Part shown: in pieces, positions 16,212 to 26,497 of the stretch
Layout: every line of letters begins with the position of its first letter
Numbering within the stretch: position 1 is the stretch's first letter
Assembly: GCF_031624395.1 (NCBI RefSeq)
Contig: NZ_JAMQON010000002.1
Coordinates: 62,001 to 126,000, forward strand
DNA: 64,000 bases
Direction: 5' to 3'
DNA from: Halomicroarcula saliterrae
GTDB taxonomy: Archaea; Halobacteriota; Halobacteria; Halobacteriales; Haloarculaceae
Made by a program: the position numbers and the translations under genes
The notes under the pieces: generated by a model
What the model saw: the letters and a program-made list of their open reading frames with translations, nothing else
Told to the model about the DNA's origin: nothing
Databases searched by the model: none

Positions 16212-19200
16212 GCATCCGTCCGCGGGAGCGACAGCGTGACGCTCGCGCCGCCTGCGGTGTTCTCGAACGACACCGTCCCCCCGTAGCTCTCGACGACCCA
16301 GATGACGAGCCAGAGCCCCAGCCCGCTCCCGTGGCTCAGCTGCGTTATCGGCTCGTCGCCGGTCAACACGTCGAGTTCGTGGTCCGGGATACCCGGCCCG
16401 TCGTCGGTGACGGTGACCGACACCGTCTCCGGGGTCGGCTCGACGTCGACGGACACGGTCGGCTCCTCGCCGGCGTGTTCGAGGCTGTTCTCCAGCAGTT
16501 CGCCGACGACGCGGCCGAACCGACCGTCCGCGGCCTCGACGGCCGTCGGCGGGAGCGACGTGTCGATATGCGCGTCGTAGCGGTCCTCGTACTGCGCCGC
16601 GAGCGTCGCGACCGTCTCGGTGACGTCGACCGGGTCCGCCCCGGCGTCGTCCCGCCGGACGGAGCGCTCTATCTCGCGGGCGCGGTCGCTGAGGGAGGCT
16701 ATCGCTTCAGCTTTGTCCTGAAGTCGCTCTAGCAGCGAGCGGTGGCTCTCGTCGTCGGTCCGCTCGTGGAGCTCGTCGGCCAGCCCCAGCACGACGGTCA
16801 GGTCGTTTCGGAGGTTGTGCCGGAGGACGCGGTTCAGCACCTCAAGTCGGCGCTGGCGTTCCTTCTGGTCGGTGATGTCGGTGTAGATGCCGAAGCTCCA
16901 GAGGCGGCCGTCGTCGCGGCGGTAGGGGATGCCACGGAAGAGGAAATCGCGGAAGCCGTCGGCCGTCCGGCGACGGATTTCGGCCTCGACTGTCTCGCCG
17001 GCGGCGCCCTGTGCGTTCAGCCGGCTGGCCTCCCGCTGTGCGTCCTCGTCTGGCGGGAGGATGTACTCGTCCAGTTCGTCGTCGAGAACGGTCCGCTGGT
17101 CGACGCCGAAGACGTCGGTAAAGGCCGGGTTCACCGACCGAACGCGCGTGGCGTCGTCGGTGTACTCCGTCTCGACGACGGCGTCGGGGAGGTTGTTGAA
17201 CAGATACGAGAAGCGGTCCCGCTCGTCCCGGAGCTCCTCGCGGGCCTGTTCGAGCGCCGTCCGGTCGCGGACGACGCCGGCGGTGCCGCGGAAGCCGGCC
17301 TCGTCGATGAGTGACACCTCGATTTCGACCGGGCGCTCCCCGCCGTCGGCCGCAAACAGCGTCGTCTCCATCTGTATCGTCCCGTCCTCGCCGCTCCGGC
17401 GGAGGTCACGGATGCGCCTGTCGAAGGCCTCGACCGACGCCTCGTCGAGGACGAGCGTCGGGTGGCGCCCGTGGAGCTCGGCGCGCTCGTAGCCGAGCCA
17501 CTCCGCAAGCGGCTCGGTGACCAGCTGGAAACGGCCCGTCTCGTCGAGGACGTACACCATGTCCCGGACGTTCTCCATGACGGTCTCGTACCGCAGCAGG
17601 TCCTGTTCGCGCTCGACGCGGTCCAGCGCGGCCGCGGCGTTGGAGGCGAGTATCTCGGCGACCGACTCGTCCGCGTCGTCGAACGCCTGCGTCCCGTACG
17701 TGGCGACGCTCAACACGCCGTGGTCGGCAAGCGGGACGTACATCGCGGCCGTCGCGTCCTGACTGTCGTAGTTCGTCACCTCGTCGAAGTCGTCGACCCG
17801 AATCGTCTCGCCGCGCTGGTAGGCCTCGCCCGGGAACGCCTCGTCGGCGCCGTACCGCGGTCGGTCGGGCATCCCGTCGGTGGCGGCCACCGGCTCCAGA
17901 CACCCCGTCTCCTCGTCGTACAGCCGGACCAGATTCAGGTCGAAGCCGAGTTCCCCCTCGGCCGCGTCGACGACCGTCTCGGCGACGGCCTCGGCGGTGT
18001 GGGCCTGCATCAGCGACCGCGTCGTTTCGAGGAGCCCGGAGAGCTTCCGGTCGCGTTCCCGCTGGTCGGTGATGTCGTGGAAGTACACCGAGAGCCCGTT
18101 CGCCGAGGGGTAGGCGTTGACCCGGAACCACTTCCCGACCGGCGGGTAGTACTCCTCGAACGCGACCGGCGACTGGCTCTCCATCGCCTCGTGGTAGGCC
18201 TCGTAGAACGTCGCGTCGACGGCGTCGGGGAACATCTCCCAGAGGTCCTCGCCGAGGACCTCGTCGGCCGGCCGTCCGAGCACTTCCTCGGCGCGGGTGT
18301 TCCAGTAGGTCAGCTCCCAGTCGTCGTCGACCGCGAAGAAGGCCGCGCCGATGCGTTCGAGTATCTGCTCGATGCGGCGGTGGGCCTCCCGGAGTTCGAG
18401 TTCGCGTTCCTTTCGCTCGGTGATGTCGCGGATGATGCCGGCGGTGCCCTCGAACGTCTCGCCGTCCCACAGCAGCGTCATGTGGTCCTCGGCCGGGAAC
18501 GAGGAGCCGTCGGCCCGCTGTATCTCCAGGTCGAAGGTCGCCTCGTCGTCCTCGCGCTCGCCGAATATCATCGACCGGACGAGTGACTCGGCCCGTTCGA
18601 CGACCTCGTCGGACTTGATGTCGCTGGTGTGGGCGGCGAGCAGCGACGACTCGTCGAGGCCCGTGAGGTCGGTCATCGCGTCGTTGACGAGCTCGAAGTG
18701 GCCCGTCTCGTCGAGCGCGTAGATGCCGTCGTCCACGGCCTCGATGACGTTCTCGTACCGTTCGAGGTCGGCGTTGCGCTGGCGCCGTTCGAGCTCGCGG
18801 CTCGTCCACCCGGCCAGCAGCCGCATGAACGTCTGTTCGCTCTCGGAGAACGACTCGGTGCGGGGCTGTTCGTCCGCGAAACAGAGGGTCCCGTACAGCT
18901 CGCCGTCGACGACGACCTTCCCGCCGAGATAACAGGCGATGCCGGACAGCCGGTAGGCGCTGTCGTCTGCCAACCCCTCGGCGGGCGCGTCGCGGACGCT
19001 GAAAGCGTCCTCGCCGTCGACGATACGGCGACAGTAGGTGTTCGAGAGGTCGGTCGAGGCGCCGTCCTGAATGACGTCGTGGTCACCGACGACGGAGACG
19101 ACCTCGTAGTCGGTCCCGTCGATGCGGGAGAGATAGCCCAGCGAGAGGTCGAGCCGGTCGGCGCCGAGTTCGAGGACGCGGTCGATGATCTCGTCGTCGG

Positions 19201-20014
19201 CGAGCGGTTCGGCGGCGAGCTGGGTCAGCTCCTGGAGCGATTCGTTGTTCCGTTCGAGCTCCCGTTCGCGCCGTTTCTGGTCGGATATATCCCGTATGAG
19301 TCCGGTACAGTACCACGCGCCGTCTATCTCGAAGTCGCCGAAGGAGACGGCGACGGTCAGCTCCTCGCCCGCGGCGTCGACCATGGGGAGTTCGATGTAG
19401 TCCCAGTCGACGCTGCGCTCGCCGGTCGCCAGATAGCGGGCGAGCCCCGAACTGTGTGTCTCGCGCAGTCGCTCCGGAACCAGCGTCGTGAGCTCCCGAC
19501 CGACCAGTTCCTCGGTGTCGTAGCCGCTCAGTTCGGCGAGGTCGTCGTTGGCGTAGACGATACGGCCCTCCGCGTCGATGGTCACGAGCGCGTCCGAGAT
19601 GCTCCCCGCGACGGCGTCGAACGACGCGCCCACCGTCGGGTCCTGCGTCGGTGTCGCGGCGCTCTCGTCGTCGAGTAGCGCCCGGAGGCGCTCTTCGAGG
19701 TCGACCGCTCGCCGAGGGACGTACTCCGTGACGCCGAGCTGTGTCGCCCGCGCGGCGACGGTCCCGTCGGGCTCGTCCGTCCACAGCACCACCGGCAGGT
19801 CCGAATAGCGCTCCCGAACTCGCTCTAGAACCGCGAGACCGTCGGTCCCGGCGTCGGGGGCGTGCGCACAGACGAGGCAGTCCGGCGCAGTCCCGGAAAG
19901 CGTTTCGAGGACGCCGTCAGCGGTGGAGACCGTCGTCTGCGAGCCCCGAATCTCGGTACGGTCCCCTTCGGGACCGACGTACACGACGACCGGCTGCTCG
20001 GACATGCTCGTCAA
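16208..20014 (-). CDS. Multi-PAS/GAF sensor histidine kinase with degenerate N-terminal receiver
   Basis: This is a 1268-residue, apparently soluble kinase. Order, roughly: receiver-like domain (8-110) in which the phospho-acceptor site reads DCLVCAH, so it is probably not phosphorylated; PAS (134-245); GAF (265-415); PAS (425-540); PAS (548-660); GAF (670-810); PAS (815-935); PAS (940-1055); a haloarchaeal His box VLRHNLRND with His1066; and HATPase_c with ENSLEHA (N box), DDGPGIP (G1) and GSGLGL (G2). No transmembrane helix is seen, so the signals are cytosolic (redox, light or small ligands). The TATA-like CAATTTATGT at 20041-20050 supports the ATG at 20014 as start. Confidence 0.92.
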   Translation of the reverse strand: MTSMSEQPVVVYVGPEGDRTEIRGSQTTVSTADGVLETLSGTAPDCLVCAHAPDAGTDGLAVLERVRERYSDLPVVLWTDEPDGTVAARATQLGVTEYVPRRAVDLEERLRALLDDESAATPTQDPTVGASFDAVAGSISDALVTIDAEGRIVYANDDLAELSGYDTEELVGRELTTLVPERLRETHSSGLARYLATGERSVDWDYIELPMVDAAGEELTVAVSFGDFEIDGAWYCTGLIRDISDQKRRERELERNNESLQELTQLAAEPLADDEIIDRVLELGADRLDLSLGYLSRIDGTDYEVVSVVGDHDVIQDGASTDLSNTYCRRIVDGEDAFSVRDAPAEGLADDSAYRLSGIACYLGGKVVVDGELYGTLCFADEQPRTESFSESEQTFMRLLAGWTSRELERRQRNADLERYENVIEAVDDGIYALDETGHFELVNDAMTDLTGLDESSLLAAHTSDIKSDEVVERAESLVRSMIFGEREDDEATFDLEIQRADGSSFPAEDHMTLLWDGETFEGTAGIIRDITERKERELELREAHRRIEQILERIGAAFFAVDDDWELTYWNTRAEEVLGRPADEVLGEDLWEMFPDAVDATFYEAYHEAMESQSPVAFEEYYPPVGKWFRVNAYPSANGLSVYFHDITDQRERDRKLSGLLETTRSLMQAHTAEAVAETVVDAAEGELGFDLNLVRLYDEETGCLEPVAATDGMPDRPRYGADEAFPGEAYQRGETIRVDDFDEVTNYDSQDATAAMYVPLADHGVLSVATYGTQAFDDADESVAEILASNAAAALDRVEREQDLLRYETVMENVRDMVYVLDETGRFQLVTEPLAEWLGYERAELHGRHPTLVLDEASVEAFDRRIRDLRRSGEDGTIQMETTLFAADGGERPVEIEVSLIDEAGFRGTAGVVRDRTALEQAREELRDERDRFSYLFNNLPDAVVETEYTDDATRVRSVNPAFTDVFGVDQRTVLDDELDEYILPPDEDAQREASRLNAQGAAGETVEAEIRRRTADGFRDFLFRGIPYRRDDGRLWSFGIYTDITDQKERQRRLEVLNRVLRHNLRNDLTVVLGLADELHERTDDESHRSLLERLQDKAEAIASLSDRAREIERSVRRDDAGADPVDVTETVATLAAQYEDRYDAHIDTSLPPTAVEAADGRFGRVVGELLENSLEHAGEEPTVSVDVEPTPETVSVTVTDDGPGIPDHELDVLTGDEPITQLSHGSGLGLWLVIWVVESYGGTVSFENTAGGASVTLSLPRTDA

Positions 20015-20040
20015 TACGTGTGGGACTGGCTGCTACCGAT

Positions 20041-20050
20041 ACATAAATTG
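20041..20050 (-). promoter_or_regulatory. TATA element of the multi-PAS kinase
   Basis: Minus-strand CAATTTATGT is centred about 31 bases upstream of ATG 20014, fitting a transcript with a leader of only a few bases. Confidence 0.5.
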
Positions 20051-20063
20051 GACGCCGAGATTA

Positions 20064-21491
20064 TCACTGCTCGGAATCGAACGCCTGCCACGAGAGCCGC
20101 GGACTCCGGGCCGCACTCACCTGGTCGATGCGGCCGGCCGCAGTCCGTCGCGGCGCCGTCGAGAGCGTCCCGTCGTCCTCGCCGTGGACCGCCTCGAAGG
20201 CGGCGGCGAGCTGGTCCAGCGACCGCCGGCTCTCGCCCTCCGTCGGCTCGGTCATCAGCGCCTCGTCGACGATTTCTGGCCACTTCGTCGTCGGCGGGTG
20301 GACCCCGTGGTCCAGCATCCCCTTGGCCACGTCGGCGGCGTCCTGTGGCGCCGCGCTGGCGACGAACTCGTGGTGGAACGGGCCGAAGGGCACCTCGTAG
20401 GGTATCTGCTCGGCGAGGTAGTTTGCGTTCAACACGGCCTTGGCGCTCGCGTCCGCGAGCCCGGAGTCGCCGAGTCGGGTGATGTAGGCGAAGGTCTTCA
20501 CGAGCACCGGCCAGTTGCCGTAGTAGCCGTGGACCTTCCCGATGGAGCGGTCGGGGCGGTAGTAGCCGTAGCCGCCGTCGGTCTGTTCGACGTGTGGGTC
20601 CGGCAGGAACGGCGCCAGCGCCTCGGTGACACCGACCGGGCCGGCCCCGGGGCCGCCGCCGCCGTGGGGCGTGGCGAACGTCTTGTGGACGTTGTAGTGC
20701 ATCACGTCGAACCCCATGTCGCCGGGTCGCGCTCGCCCGAGCAGGGCGTTGAGGTTCGCGCCGTCGTAGTACAGCAGGCCGCCGGCCTCGTGGACGATAT
20801 CGGCGATTCGCTCGATGTCGCGCTCGAACAGGCCGAGCGTGTTGGGGTTGGTCAGCATCAGCGCCGCCGTCTCCTCGCTGACAGCCGCTTCCAGGGCCTC
20901 GATGTCGACGCGCCCGTCGTCGCCACTCGGCAGTTCGACCACGCTGTACCCCGCCATCGCCGCCGTGGCGAAGTTGGTGCCGTGGGCCGAATCGGGGATG
21001 ACGACCTCCGACCGCTCGTCGTCGTTGTGCCGGTGATAGGCCTTGGCGATCTGGATACCGGTGAACTCGCCGGCCGCGCCGGCCGGGGGCTGGAGCGTCA
21101 CCGCGTCCATCCCGCCGATAGCGCCCAGATACTCCTGGAGCCGGTAACACAGCGCCAGCGTCCCCTGGACGGTGCTGTCGGGCCGGTCCGGGTGGACTGC
21201 GGCGTCGGATCGGGCCGCGATGGCCTCCGTGAACGACGGGTTGTACTTCATGGTACACGAGCCGAGCGGGAAGGGCCCGCTCTCGACGCCGTAGTTCATC
21301 TGGGAGAGCCGGGTGTAGTGGCGGGCGAGTTCGGGTTCGGCGGGGGCGGGCAGCGTCAGCGAGTCCCGTGTGAGCTCGTCGGGCAGCGGCGAGTCCTCGA
21401 TATCGACCGTCTCCGACGCCTTCTCCGAGAGCAGGGGTTCGTAGCGTGCGTCGTCGTCGTCGACCCAGCTCGCCTGGTTGTACGTCGTCAT
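20064..21491 (-). CDS. gcvPB: Glycine dehydrogenase (decarboxylating) subunit 2
   Basis: This is half of the split P-protein of the glycine cleavage system; it binds PLP and decarboxylates glycine together with GcvPA. The 475-residue protein has the PLP lysine in [16 protein letters not shown] (Lys270), [14 protein letters not shown] near 168-181 and [11 protein letters not shown] near 213-223. ATG 21491 overlaps the gcvPA stop (ATGA), so equimolar synthesis by coupling is likely. The longer frame upstream is a shadow of gcvPA. Confidence 0.95.
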   Translation of the reverse strand: MTTYNQASWVDDDDARYEPLLSEKASETVDIEDSPLPDELTRDSLTLPAPAEPELARHYTRLSQMNYGVESGPFPLGSCTMKYNPSFTEAIAARSDAAVHPDRPDSTVQGTLALCYRLQEYLGAIGGMDAVTLQPPAGAAGEFTGIQIAKAYHRHNDDERSEVVIPDSAHGTNFATAAMAGYSVVELPSGDDGRVDIEALEAAVSEETAALMLTNPNTLGLFERDIERIADIVHEAGGLLYYDGANLNALLGRARPGDMGFDVMHYNVHKTFATPHGGGGPGAGPVGVTEALAPFLPDPHVEQTDGGYGYYRPDRSIGKVHGYYGNWPVLVKTFAYITRLGDSGLADASAKAVLNANYLAEQIPYEVPFGPFHHEFVASAAPQDAADVAKGMLDHGVHPPTTKWPEIVDEALMTEPTEGESRRSLDQLAAAFEAVHGEDDGTLSTAPRRTAAGRIDQVSAARSPRLSWQAFDSEQ

Positions 21492-22816
21492 TTCGCCACC
21501 TCCGTGACCGCGCCGACGAAGCCCTCCTCGGCTTCGGCGGTCGCCTCGGTCGCGGCCACCTGAATCAGGTGCTCGCCGATTGCGTGGACGCCGTAGCCGT
21601 CCGCGGCGAGGTCGTCGACCACGGCCCGCGCGGGCTGGTCGGTGTGGGCGACGAACTCCCGGAAGTGGTGGCCGTCGTGGACCGGCGCCTGCACGCCGAC
21701 CACCTCGTCGAGCCGCGCCGCGAGGTCGCGCGGTCGCGTCACGCAGTCCTCGGCGAGGTCGACGAGCCCGTCGGGACCGAGCCACGCCGCGTGCATCGCG
21801 GCCCGCAGCGCGACCCACGCCTGATTCGTACAGATGTTCGAGGTCGCCCGCTCCTTGCGGATGTGCTGTTCGCGGGTCTGGAGGGTCAGCGTGTACGCGC
21901 GTCGACCGTCGGCGTCCTCGCTGGCCCCGACCAGCCGACCGGGGACCTGCCGGAGATACTCCTCGCGGGTCGCGAACATCCCCAAGCCGAAGCCGTAGGC
22001 GGTGCCGGTCCCCAGCGAGGCGGCGTCGCCGACGACCACGTCGGCGCCCACGTCGGCGGGCCGTTCCAGCAGCGACAGCGCCACCGGGTCCGACCCCAGA
22101 CAGAACAGCGCGTCGTTGTCCTCGGCGAGGTCGCCGATGTCGGCGAGCCGTTCCTCGACGACGCCCCGGACCGTCGGGGTCTCGGCGTACACCATCGCCA
22201 CGTCGGTGTCGACTGTCTCGGCCAGCGCCTCGATGTCGGCCTGCCCGTCGGCCATCGGGTAGGACTCGATGTCGAGCCCCGGGCCGTCGGCGTAATTCTC
22301 CAGTACGGCCCGCTTGCCGGCACGCAGGTGCTCGGGGACGAGAATCGTCTCGCCGGACACCGAGCGGACCCGCTGAGAGAGCGTCGCCGCCTCGCCCAGC
22401 GCCGTCGCCTCGTCGTACATCGAGCAGTTGGCCACGTCCAGCCCGGTGAGTTCGACCAGCATCGACTGGTACTCGAAGAGGGCCTGCAGGAACCCCTGGG
22501 CGATTTCGGGCTGGTACTGCGTGTAGGAGGTCAGGAACTCGGAGCGACTCGACAGGTCCTCGACCACGCTCGGCACGTAGTGCGTGTAGTGGCCCCGGCC
22601 GAGGAACTCGGTCAGCTCGTCGTTGCGGCCGAGCAGCTTGGCCGCCTCCCGGCGCGCCTCGCGTTCGCCGTGTGCGGGGATGCCAAAGTCGCCGTCGAAC
22701 GCGACCGAATCGGGCACGTCGAACAGTGCTTCGACGTCGTCGACGCCGACGGCGTCGAGCATCGCCTCGGTCTCGGCCGGCGTGTGGGGGGCGTAGGGAC
22801 TCGACTCGTCAGTCAT
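21488..22816 (-). CDS. gcvPA: Glycine dehydrogenase (decarboxylating) subunit 1
   Basis: This is the non-lysine-bearing half of the P-protein. The 442-residue protein starts [20 protein letters not shown] and contains the glycine-rich segment [15 protein letters not shown] and the [10 protein letters not shown]-like [20 protein letters not shown] typical of archaeal GcvPA. It lacks the PLP lysine, as expected. An in-frame ATG 30 codons upstream has no protein-like sequence. A 130-bp gap separates it from gcvH. Confidence 0.95.
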   Translation of the reverse strand: MTDESSPYAPHTPAETEAMLDAVGVDDVEALFDVPDSVAFDGDFGIPAHGEREARREAAKLLGRNDELTEFLGRGHYTHYVPSVVEDLSSRSEFLTSYTQYQPEIAQGFLQALFEYQSMLVELTGLDVANCSMYDEATALGEAATLSQRVRSVSGETILVPEHLRAGKRAVLENYADGPGLDIESYPMADGQADIEALAETVDTDVAMVYAETPTVRGVVEERLADIGDLAEDNDALFCLGSDPVALSLLERPADVGADVVVGDAASLGTGTAYGFGLGMFATREEYLRQVPGRLVGASEDADGRRAYTLTLQTREQHIRKERATSNICTNQAWVALRAAMHAAWLGPDGLVDLAEDCVTRPRDLAARLDEVVGVQAPVHDGHHFREFVAHTDQPARAVVDDLAADGYGVHAIGEHLIQVAATEATAEAEEGFVGAVTEVAK

Positions 22817-22946
22817 GCTTTTGCTCCCGGAAAGATAGGACGGTCCCGCGGGTGGACATTGATACCGAACAGTAACGGCCGGCCGCATATCATTATCTCG
22901 ATTCACCCCGTCGGCCGGCGGTCCGGGACGGGTGGTACGCGGGCCC

Positions 22947-23330
22947 TCACTCGGTCTGGTCGCGGTAGGCCTCGGCTCCGAGCAGGTCGTCGAGCTCGCT
23001 CTCGTCGGCCAGTTCGACGTCGAGCATCCACCCCTCGCCGAACGGGTCCTCGTTGACCAGTTCCGGCTGGTCGAACAGCGCCTCGTTGACCGCCGTCACC
23101 GTGCCCGAGACTGGGGCGTAAACGTCCGAGACGGCCTTGATGGACTCCACGACGCCGAACTCGTCGCCCGCGGCCACTTCGTCGCCCTCGTTCGGGAGTT
23201 CGACGAACACCACGTCGCCCAGTTCGTCCTGTGCGAAGTCGGTGATGCCGACGCGCGCCGTCCCGTCGTCGGTCCTGACCCACTCGTGCGATTCCAGATA
23301 GCGAAGGTCGTCGGGTACGTCGAAGCTCAT
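22947..23330 (-). CDS. gcvH: Glycine cleavage system H protein
   Basis: This is the lipoyl carrier that shuttles the aminomethyl group between the P, T and L proteins. The 127-residue protein has [19 protein letters not shown] with the lipoyl attachment site Lys65. ATG 23330 overlaps the gcvT stop (ATGA). A lipoate attachment enzyme is not in view. Confidence 0.96.
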   Translation of the reverse strand: MSFDVPDDLRYLESHEWVRTDDGTARVGITDFAQDELGDVVFVELPNEGDEVAAGDEFGVVESIKAVSDVYAPVSGTVTAVNEALFDQPELVNEDPFGEGWMLDVELADESELDDLLGAEAYRDQTE

Positions 23331-24412
23331 CTGTCGATAAATGGTGTCGCCCGGGTACGTGCTTCCTTCGGTTCGCCGCGGATGACTACCCTGACCGGCG
23401 TGTCGGGCTCGGTGTAGTCGGTCGGCAGGTACGCCAGCGCGATAGGGGCTCCGAGCGTGGGGCTCATCGTCCCGCTGGTGACGTGGCCCAGCGGCTCGCC
23501 GGCCTCGTCCGTGACCTCGTAGCCGTGGCGCGGAACGCCCCGGTCGAGCAGTTCCAGTCCGACGAGGCGCTCTCTGGCGCCCTCGCGCTGGACTGCGGCC
23601 AGCGCGTCGCGACCGACGAATTCGGTGTCGAGCGCGACCGTCCAGCCGATGTCGGCCTCGTACGGCGTCCGCGGCTCGTCGGTCGGGTGGAACTCCTGGC
23701 CAGAGAGGAGAAAGCCCATCTCCAGACGCAGGGTGTCGCGCGCGCCGAGCCCGCAGGGCTGGCAGTCCAGCGCCGTCCACAGCCGCTCCGCGTCCGCGGA
23801 CGGACAGAGAATCTCGAAGCCGACCTCGCCGGTGTAGCCCGTCCGCGCGACGAGTGAGTCCACACCGGCGACGGTTCCGCGTGCGACCTCGAAGCGGGCG
23901 ATATCGTCGAGAGCGAGGTCCGTCTCCGCAGCCAGTAGGGTCGGTGCGTCCGGGCCTTGGAGGGCCATCATAGCGTACGCCTCGGTGCGGTTGGTCACCG
24001 TCGCGGTCAGTCCCCACTCGTCGCGATGACTGGCCCACCGCTCGGTCATCTCACCGTCGTGGCCCGCGTTCGGAACGAAGAGGTAGTCGTCGTCCGTCCC
24101 GGCGGGCAGTCGATAGACCACGGTGTCGTCCAGCATGATACCGTCGTCGTCGGTGATTGCCGCGTACTGGGCGTCGCCCCGGTCCAGGGAGGACACGTCG
24201 TTGGTCGTCAGCCGCTGGGTGAGCGCCATCGCGTCGGGTCCGGAGACGGTGACCTGGCCCATATGTGAGACGTCGAACTTCCCGCAAACCTCGCGGACGG
24301 CGGTGTGTTCCGCCCGAATCGAGTCGAACTCGACGGGCATCTCCCAGCCACCGAAGTCGGTGAGGGTGGGGTCGTCGTACACCCCCGCGAGCGGCGATTC
24401 TCGCAGTGTCAT
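23327..24412 (-). CDS. gcvT: Glycine cleavage system T protein (aminomethyltransferase)
   Basis: This enzyme releases ammonia from the aminomethyl-lipoyl intermediate and loads the methylene unit on a tetrahydropterin. The 361-residue protein starts [20 protein letters not shown]. It contains [34 protein letters not shown] and [12 protein letters not shown], all family landmarks. Upstream, a minus-strand GATTTATACG near 24474-24483 could be its TATA box with a 35-40-base leader. It is first in the gcvT-H-PA-PB cluster. Confidence 0.96.
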   Translation of the reverse strand: MTLRESPLAGVYDDPTLTDFGGWEMPVEFDSIRAEHTAVREVCGKFDVSHMGQVTVSGPDAMALTQRLTTNDVSSLDRGDAQYAAITDDDGIMLDDTVVYRLPAGTDDDYLFVPNAGHDGEMTERWASHRDEWGLTATVTNRTEAYAMMALQGPDAPTLLAAETDLALDDIARFEVARGTVAGVDSLVARTGYTGEVGFEILCPSADAERLWTALDCQPCGLGARDTLRLEMGFLLSGQEFHPTDEPRTPYEADIGWTVALDTEFVGRDALAAVQREGARERLVGLELLDRGVPRHGYEVTDEAGEPLGHVTSGTMSPTLGAPIALAYLPTDYTEPDTPVRVVIRGEPKEARTRATPFIDR

Positions 24413-24582
24413 GGGTGGTACGTCTCCCCCTGCGACCTTACGAGTTGGCCTTCGGGTGCGGTTTCGGTCGAGCGTATAAATCACATAGCGCGATATCAAA
24501 TCGGCCGGTGTCGCCCATCGCTCCGGCCACAGAGACAGCGGCGCTGTTACCGGCCGGTGAGCAGGTGGGTCGTGGCCGCGGC

Positions 24583-25475
24583 TCACGAGAGATGACGGAG
24601 CAGCGCTTCAGTTACGTCCGCACGCTCGTGGTGTACCCAGTGCGAAGCGCCGGGAAACATCCGTACCTGACCGTTTTCACAGTAGTCGACGCTCTTTTCG
24701 GCCATCGAGGGGAGGAGTGCGACATCGTCTTCCCCCCAACAAATCAGCGTCGGCTGGGTAACGGTGTCGCGTGACGGGCTCTCCGAGCGACGGAACCCAC
24801 GATACCAGTGTATCCTCGGTTCGAGACCCGTCTGGCGCCAGGACGCCTTGTAGCGGTCTATCGTTGCGTCGTCGAACGTTCCGGGGCTCGAAGTTATCTG
24901 GAGCGACTCGACCATGTTGGCCATGTCGTTCCTCCCCAGGAGCCACTCGGGAAGCTTCGGTATCTGATAGAACCAGACGTACCAACTCCGAGCGATCTGT
25001 TGGGGACTGTACCGCAACGTCTCTCGATACACCGTCGGATGCGGGACGTTGAGTATCCCGAGCCGGTCGACGATCGACGGCTGCCTGAGTGCTACGTTCC
25101 AGGCGACGAACCCGCCGAAGTCGTGCCCGACCACGTGGGCCGATTCCCGGCTCTCGCTGTGGATCACTCCGCAGACGTCAGCTGCTAGTTCCGACTGGCG
25201 ATACGCATCGATGCCGTCGGGAGCGCACTCAGGTTACAGCCCCGCTGGTCCGGGACGACCACACGGAAGCCGGCTTGGACGAGGGAACGAATCTGGTCGC
25301 GCCAGCCGTACCAGAAATCGGGATACCCGTGTAGCAGGACGACCAGCGGGGCGTCGGGGTCGCCAGCAGCCACGACGTGTAACTGGACGTTGTTTACCTC
25401 GCGGTAGGTAGATTCGACATCGGTGTCGGGTAGTAACGATGCGTCAGTGTCCGGGAGTGTATTGGTGATAGACAT
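24583..25475 (-). pseudogene. Frameshifted alpha/beta hydrolase (epoxide hydrolase/haloalkane dehalogenase-like)
   Basis: Two reading frames together make one ~297-residue hydrolase. The first (25475-25185) carries the oxyanion segment [14 protein letters not shown] and DQRGCNLSA, then runs off frame to a stop. The second, readable from about 25231 as [18 protein letters not shown], carries the nucleophile elbow GHDFGG, the acid region CWGEDDVALLPS and the late histidine GASHWVHHERAD. Five bases instead of six separate the NLS codons from CCC GAC GGC, so one base appears lost near 25234. All other catalytic motifs are intact, so the lesion is recent or a sequencing error. No TATA-like element is close to ATG 25475. 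Confidence 0.8.
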
Positions 25476-25839
25476 CAGTGTTCACTCGAAACGACGACCG
25501 TGCTCAGTGTTCGTGCCACCCTCATGGAACTGTAGTCTGGGATAGGTGAGGACACGGCACGTAGCTGGATACGACGACTGCCACACTCATGGGGCCGCTT
25601 TTAAACACCAGCTCCCGACTGAACCCCGCGGCTGTGACAGCTCAGAACGTATCGAGCTAGCATCTTTGCCGCAGTTCGTGATAGACCCAGAACAACGGCC
25701 GTTTCGAGGACTCCGAACTCGACGGATTCCCCACCCCCGGGACGGCATTTCTATATAGCGCTATCTGATTTACAGCGGGTCGCCATCGGGTCCGTACCGA
25801 AACACCAGAGCTAAACCCGGTCGCCGGTGAGAAGGCTGC
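25476..25839. other. 364-bp intergenic stretch, possible coding remnant
   Basis: I see no supported gene. A minus-strand frame near 25767-25660 reads protein-like (RPLFWVYHELRQRC at its end) but has no start and matches no family I recognise; it may be a transposase or other gene remnant. CTTTTAAAC (25590-25598) and the palindrome ATAGCGCTAT (about 25755-25764) are AT-rich promoter-like spots with no gene at the expected distance. Confidence 0.4.
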
Positions 25840-26301
25840 ATGAGCCTTCTGAGTCGGTTTCGCGACGAAAGCGACGACACGGAACGCGTCGGTCTGTTCG
25901 TCGACGGACCGAACGTTCTGCGCAGCGAGTTCGACGTCGACCTCGACGACGTACGGACCATCGCCGAGTCCTACGGGCCACTGGCCGCGACGCGGCTCTA
26001 CCTGGACGAGAACGCCTCTCCGGGCCTCATTCAGGCCGGCGAAGCGCGCGGCTTCGAGGTCGTCACGACCAGCGGGGACGTGGACGTGCGACTCGCCGTC
26101 GACGCGACCGAAGCCGTCGCCAGCGACCGCATCGACGTGCTGGTCGTGGCCTCCCGGGACACTGATTTCAAACCGGCCCTGGAGGTCGCCGCCCGCAACG
26201 GCGTCCGCACCGTGGCGCTGGCCCCGGGCGAACACGGGAAGTCAGACGCGCTCCAGAACGCGGCCCAGGACGCCCTCTCGCTGTCGGCCGACGTGGAATA
26301 G
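25840..26301 (+). CDS. NYN domain protein (LabA/DUF88-like, PIN-fold nuclease)
   Basis: This is a 153-residue PIN-like protein predicted to cleave RNA. GLFVDGPNVLR (18-28) holds the first acidic residue, DVDVRLAVDATEA (about 79-91) the second, and VASRDTDFKPALEVA (about 102-116) the third group. The metal-binding aspartates are thus present. It ends QDALSLSADVE. A GGTGA lies 15 bases before ATG 25840. RNA substrate and role are unknown; archaeal members are often called TIGR00288 proteins. Confidence 0.85.
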   Translation: MSLLSRFRDESDDTERVGLFVDGPNVLRSEFDVDLDDVRTIAESYGPLAATRLYLDENASPGLIQAGEARGFEVVTTSGDVDVRLAVDATEAVASDRIDVLVVASRDTDFKPALEVAARNGVRTVALAPGEHGKSDALQNAAQDALSLSADVE

Positions 26302-26371
26302 CGAGAACCCGAACGCAGTGCGGTTCCCCGAAAGCGAGCCGGGGAGCGAGGCCGACCGGAAAGAGAGCGTA

Positions 26372-26415
26372 CGAGACGGCAGAGCCGTCTCGCGCGCCCG
26401 GAAATCGCCGATTTC
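26372..26415. repeat. Two adjacent hairpins in the NYN-TatD intergenic gap
   Basis: CGAGACGGC/GCCGTCTCG (26372-26380 and 26384-26392) form a 9-bp stem with a 3-base loop. Eight bases later GAAATC/GATTTC (26401-26406 and 26410-26415) form a 6-bp stem, again with a 3-base loop. The 196-bp gap otherwise has no gene. They may be a terminator region or a dispersed repeat. Confidence 0.5.
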
Positions 26416-26497
26416 GAGGGGTTCAGCACGAACGAACGACTGAGCGGCCCGAGCCGTGAGTAGGGGAGTTTTTGCCCCGGGAACACCGACCCCGGGT

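Noticed and set aside
24413-24590. Glycine riboswitch upstream of gcvT
   Set aside because: The leader between the likely TATA box and gcvT is only about 35-40 bases, too short for a glycine aptamer, and no matching core was seen.
26456-26497. Upstream extension of the TatD-like protein from 26456
   Set aside because: The added 14 residues lie in hairpin-rich intergenic DNA and are not protein-like; ATG 26498 gives the family's usual N-terminus.
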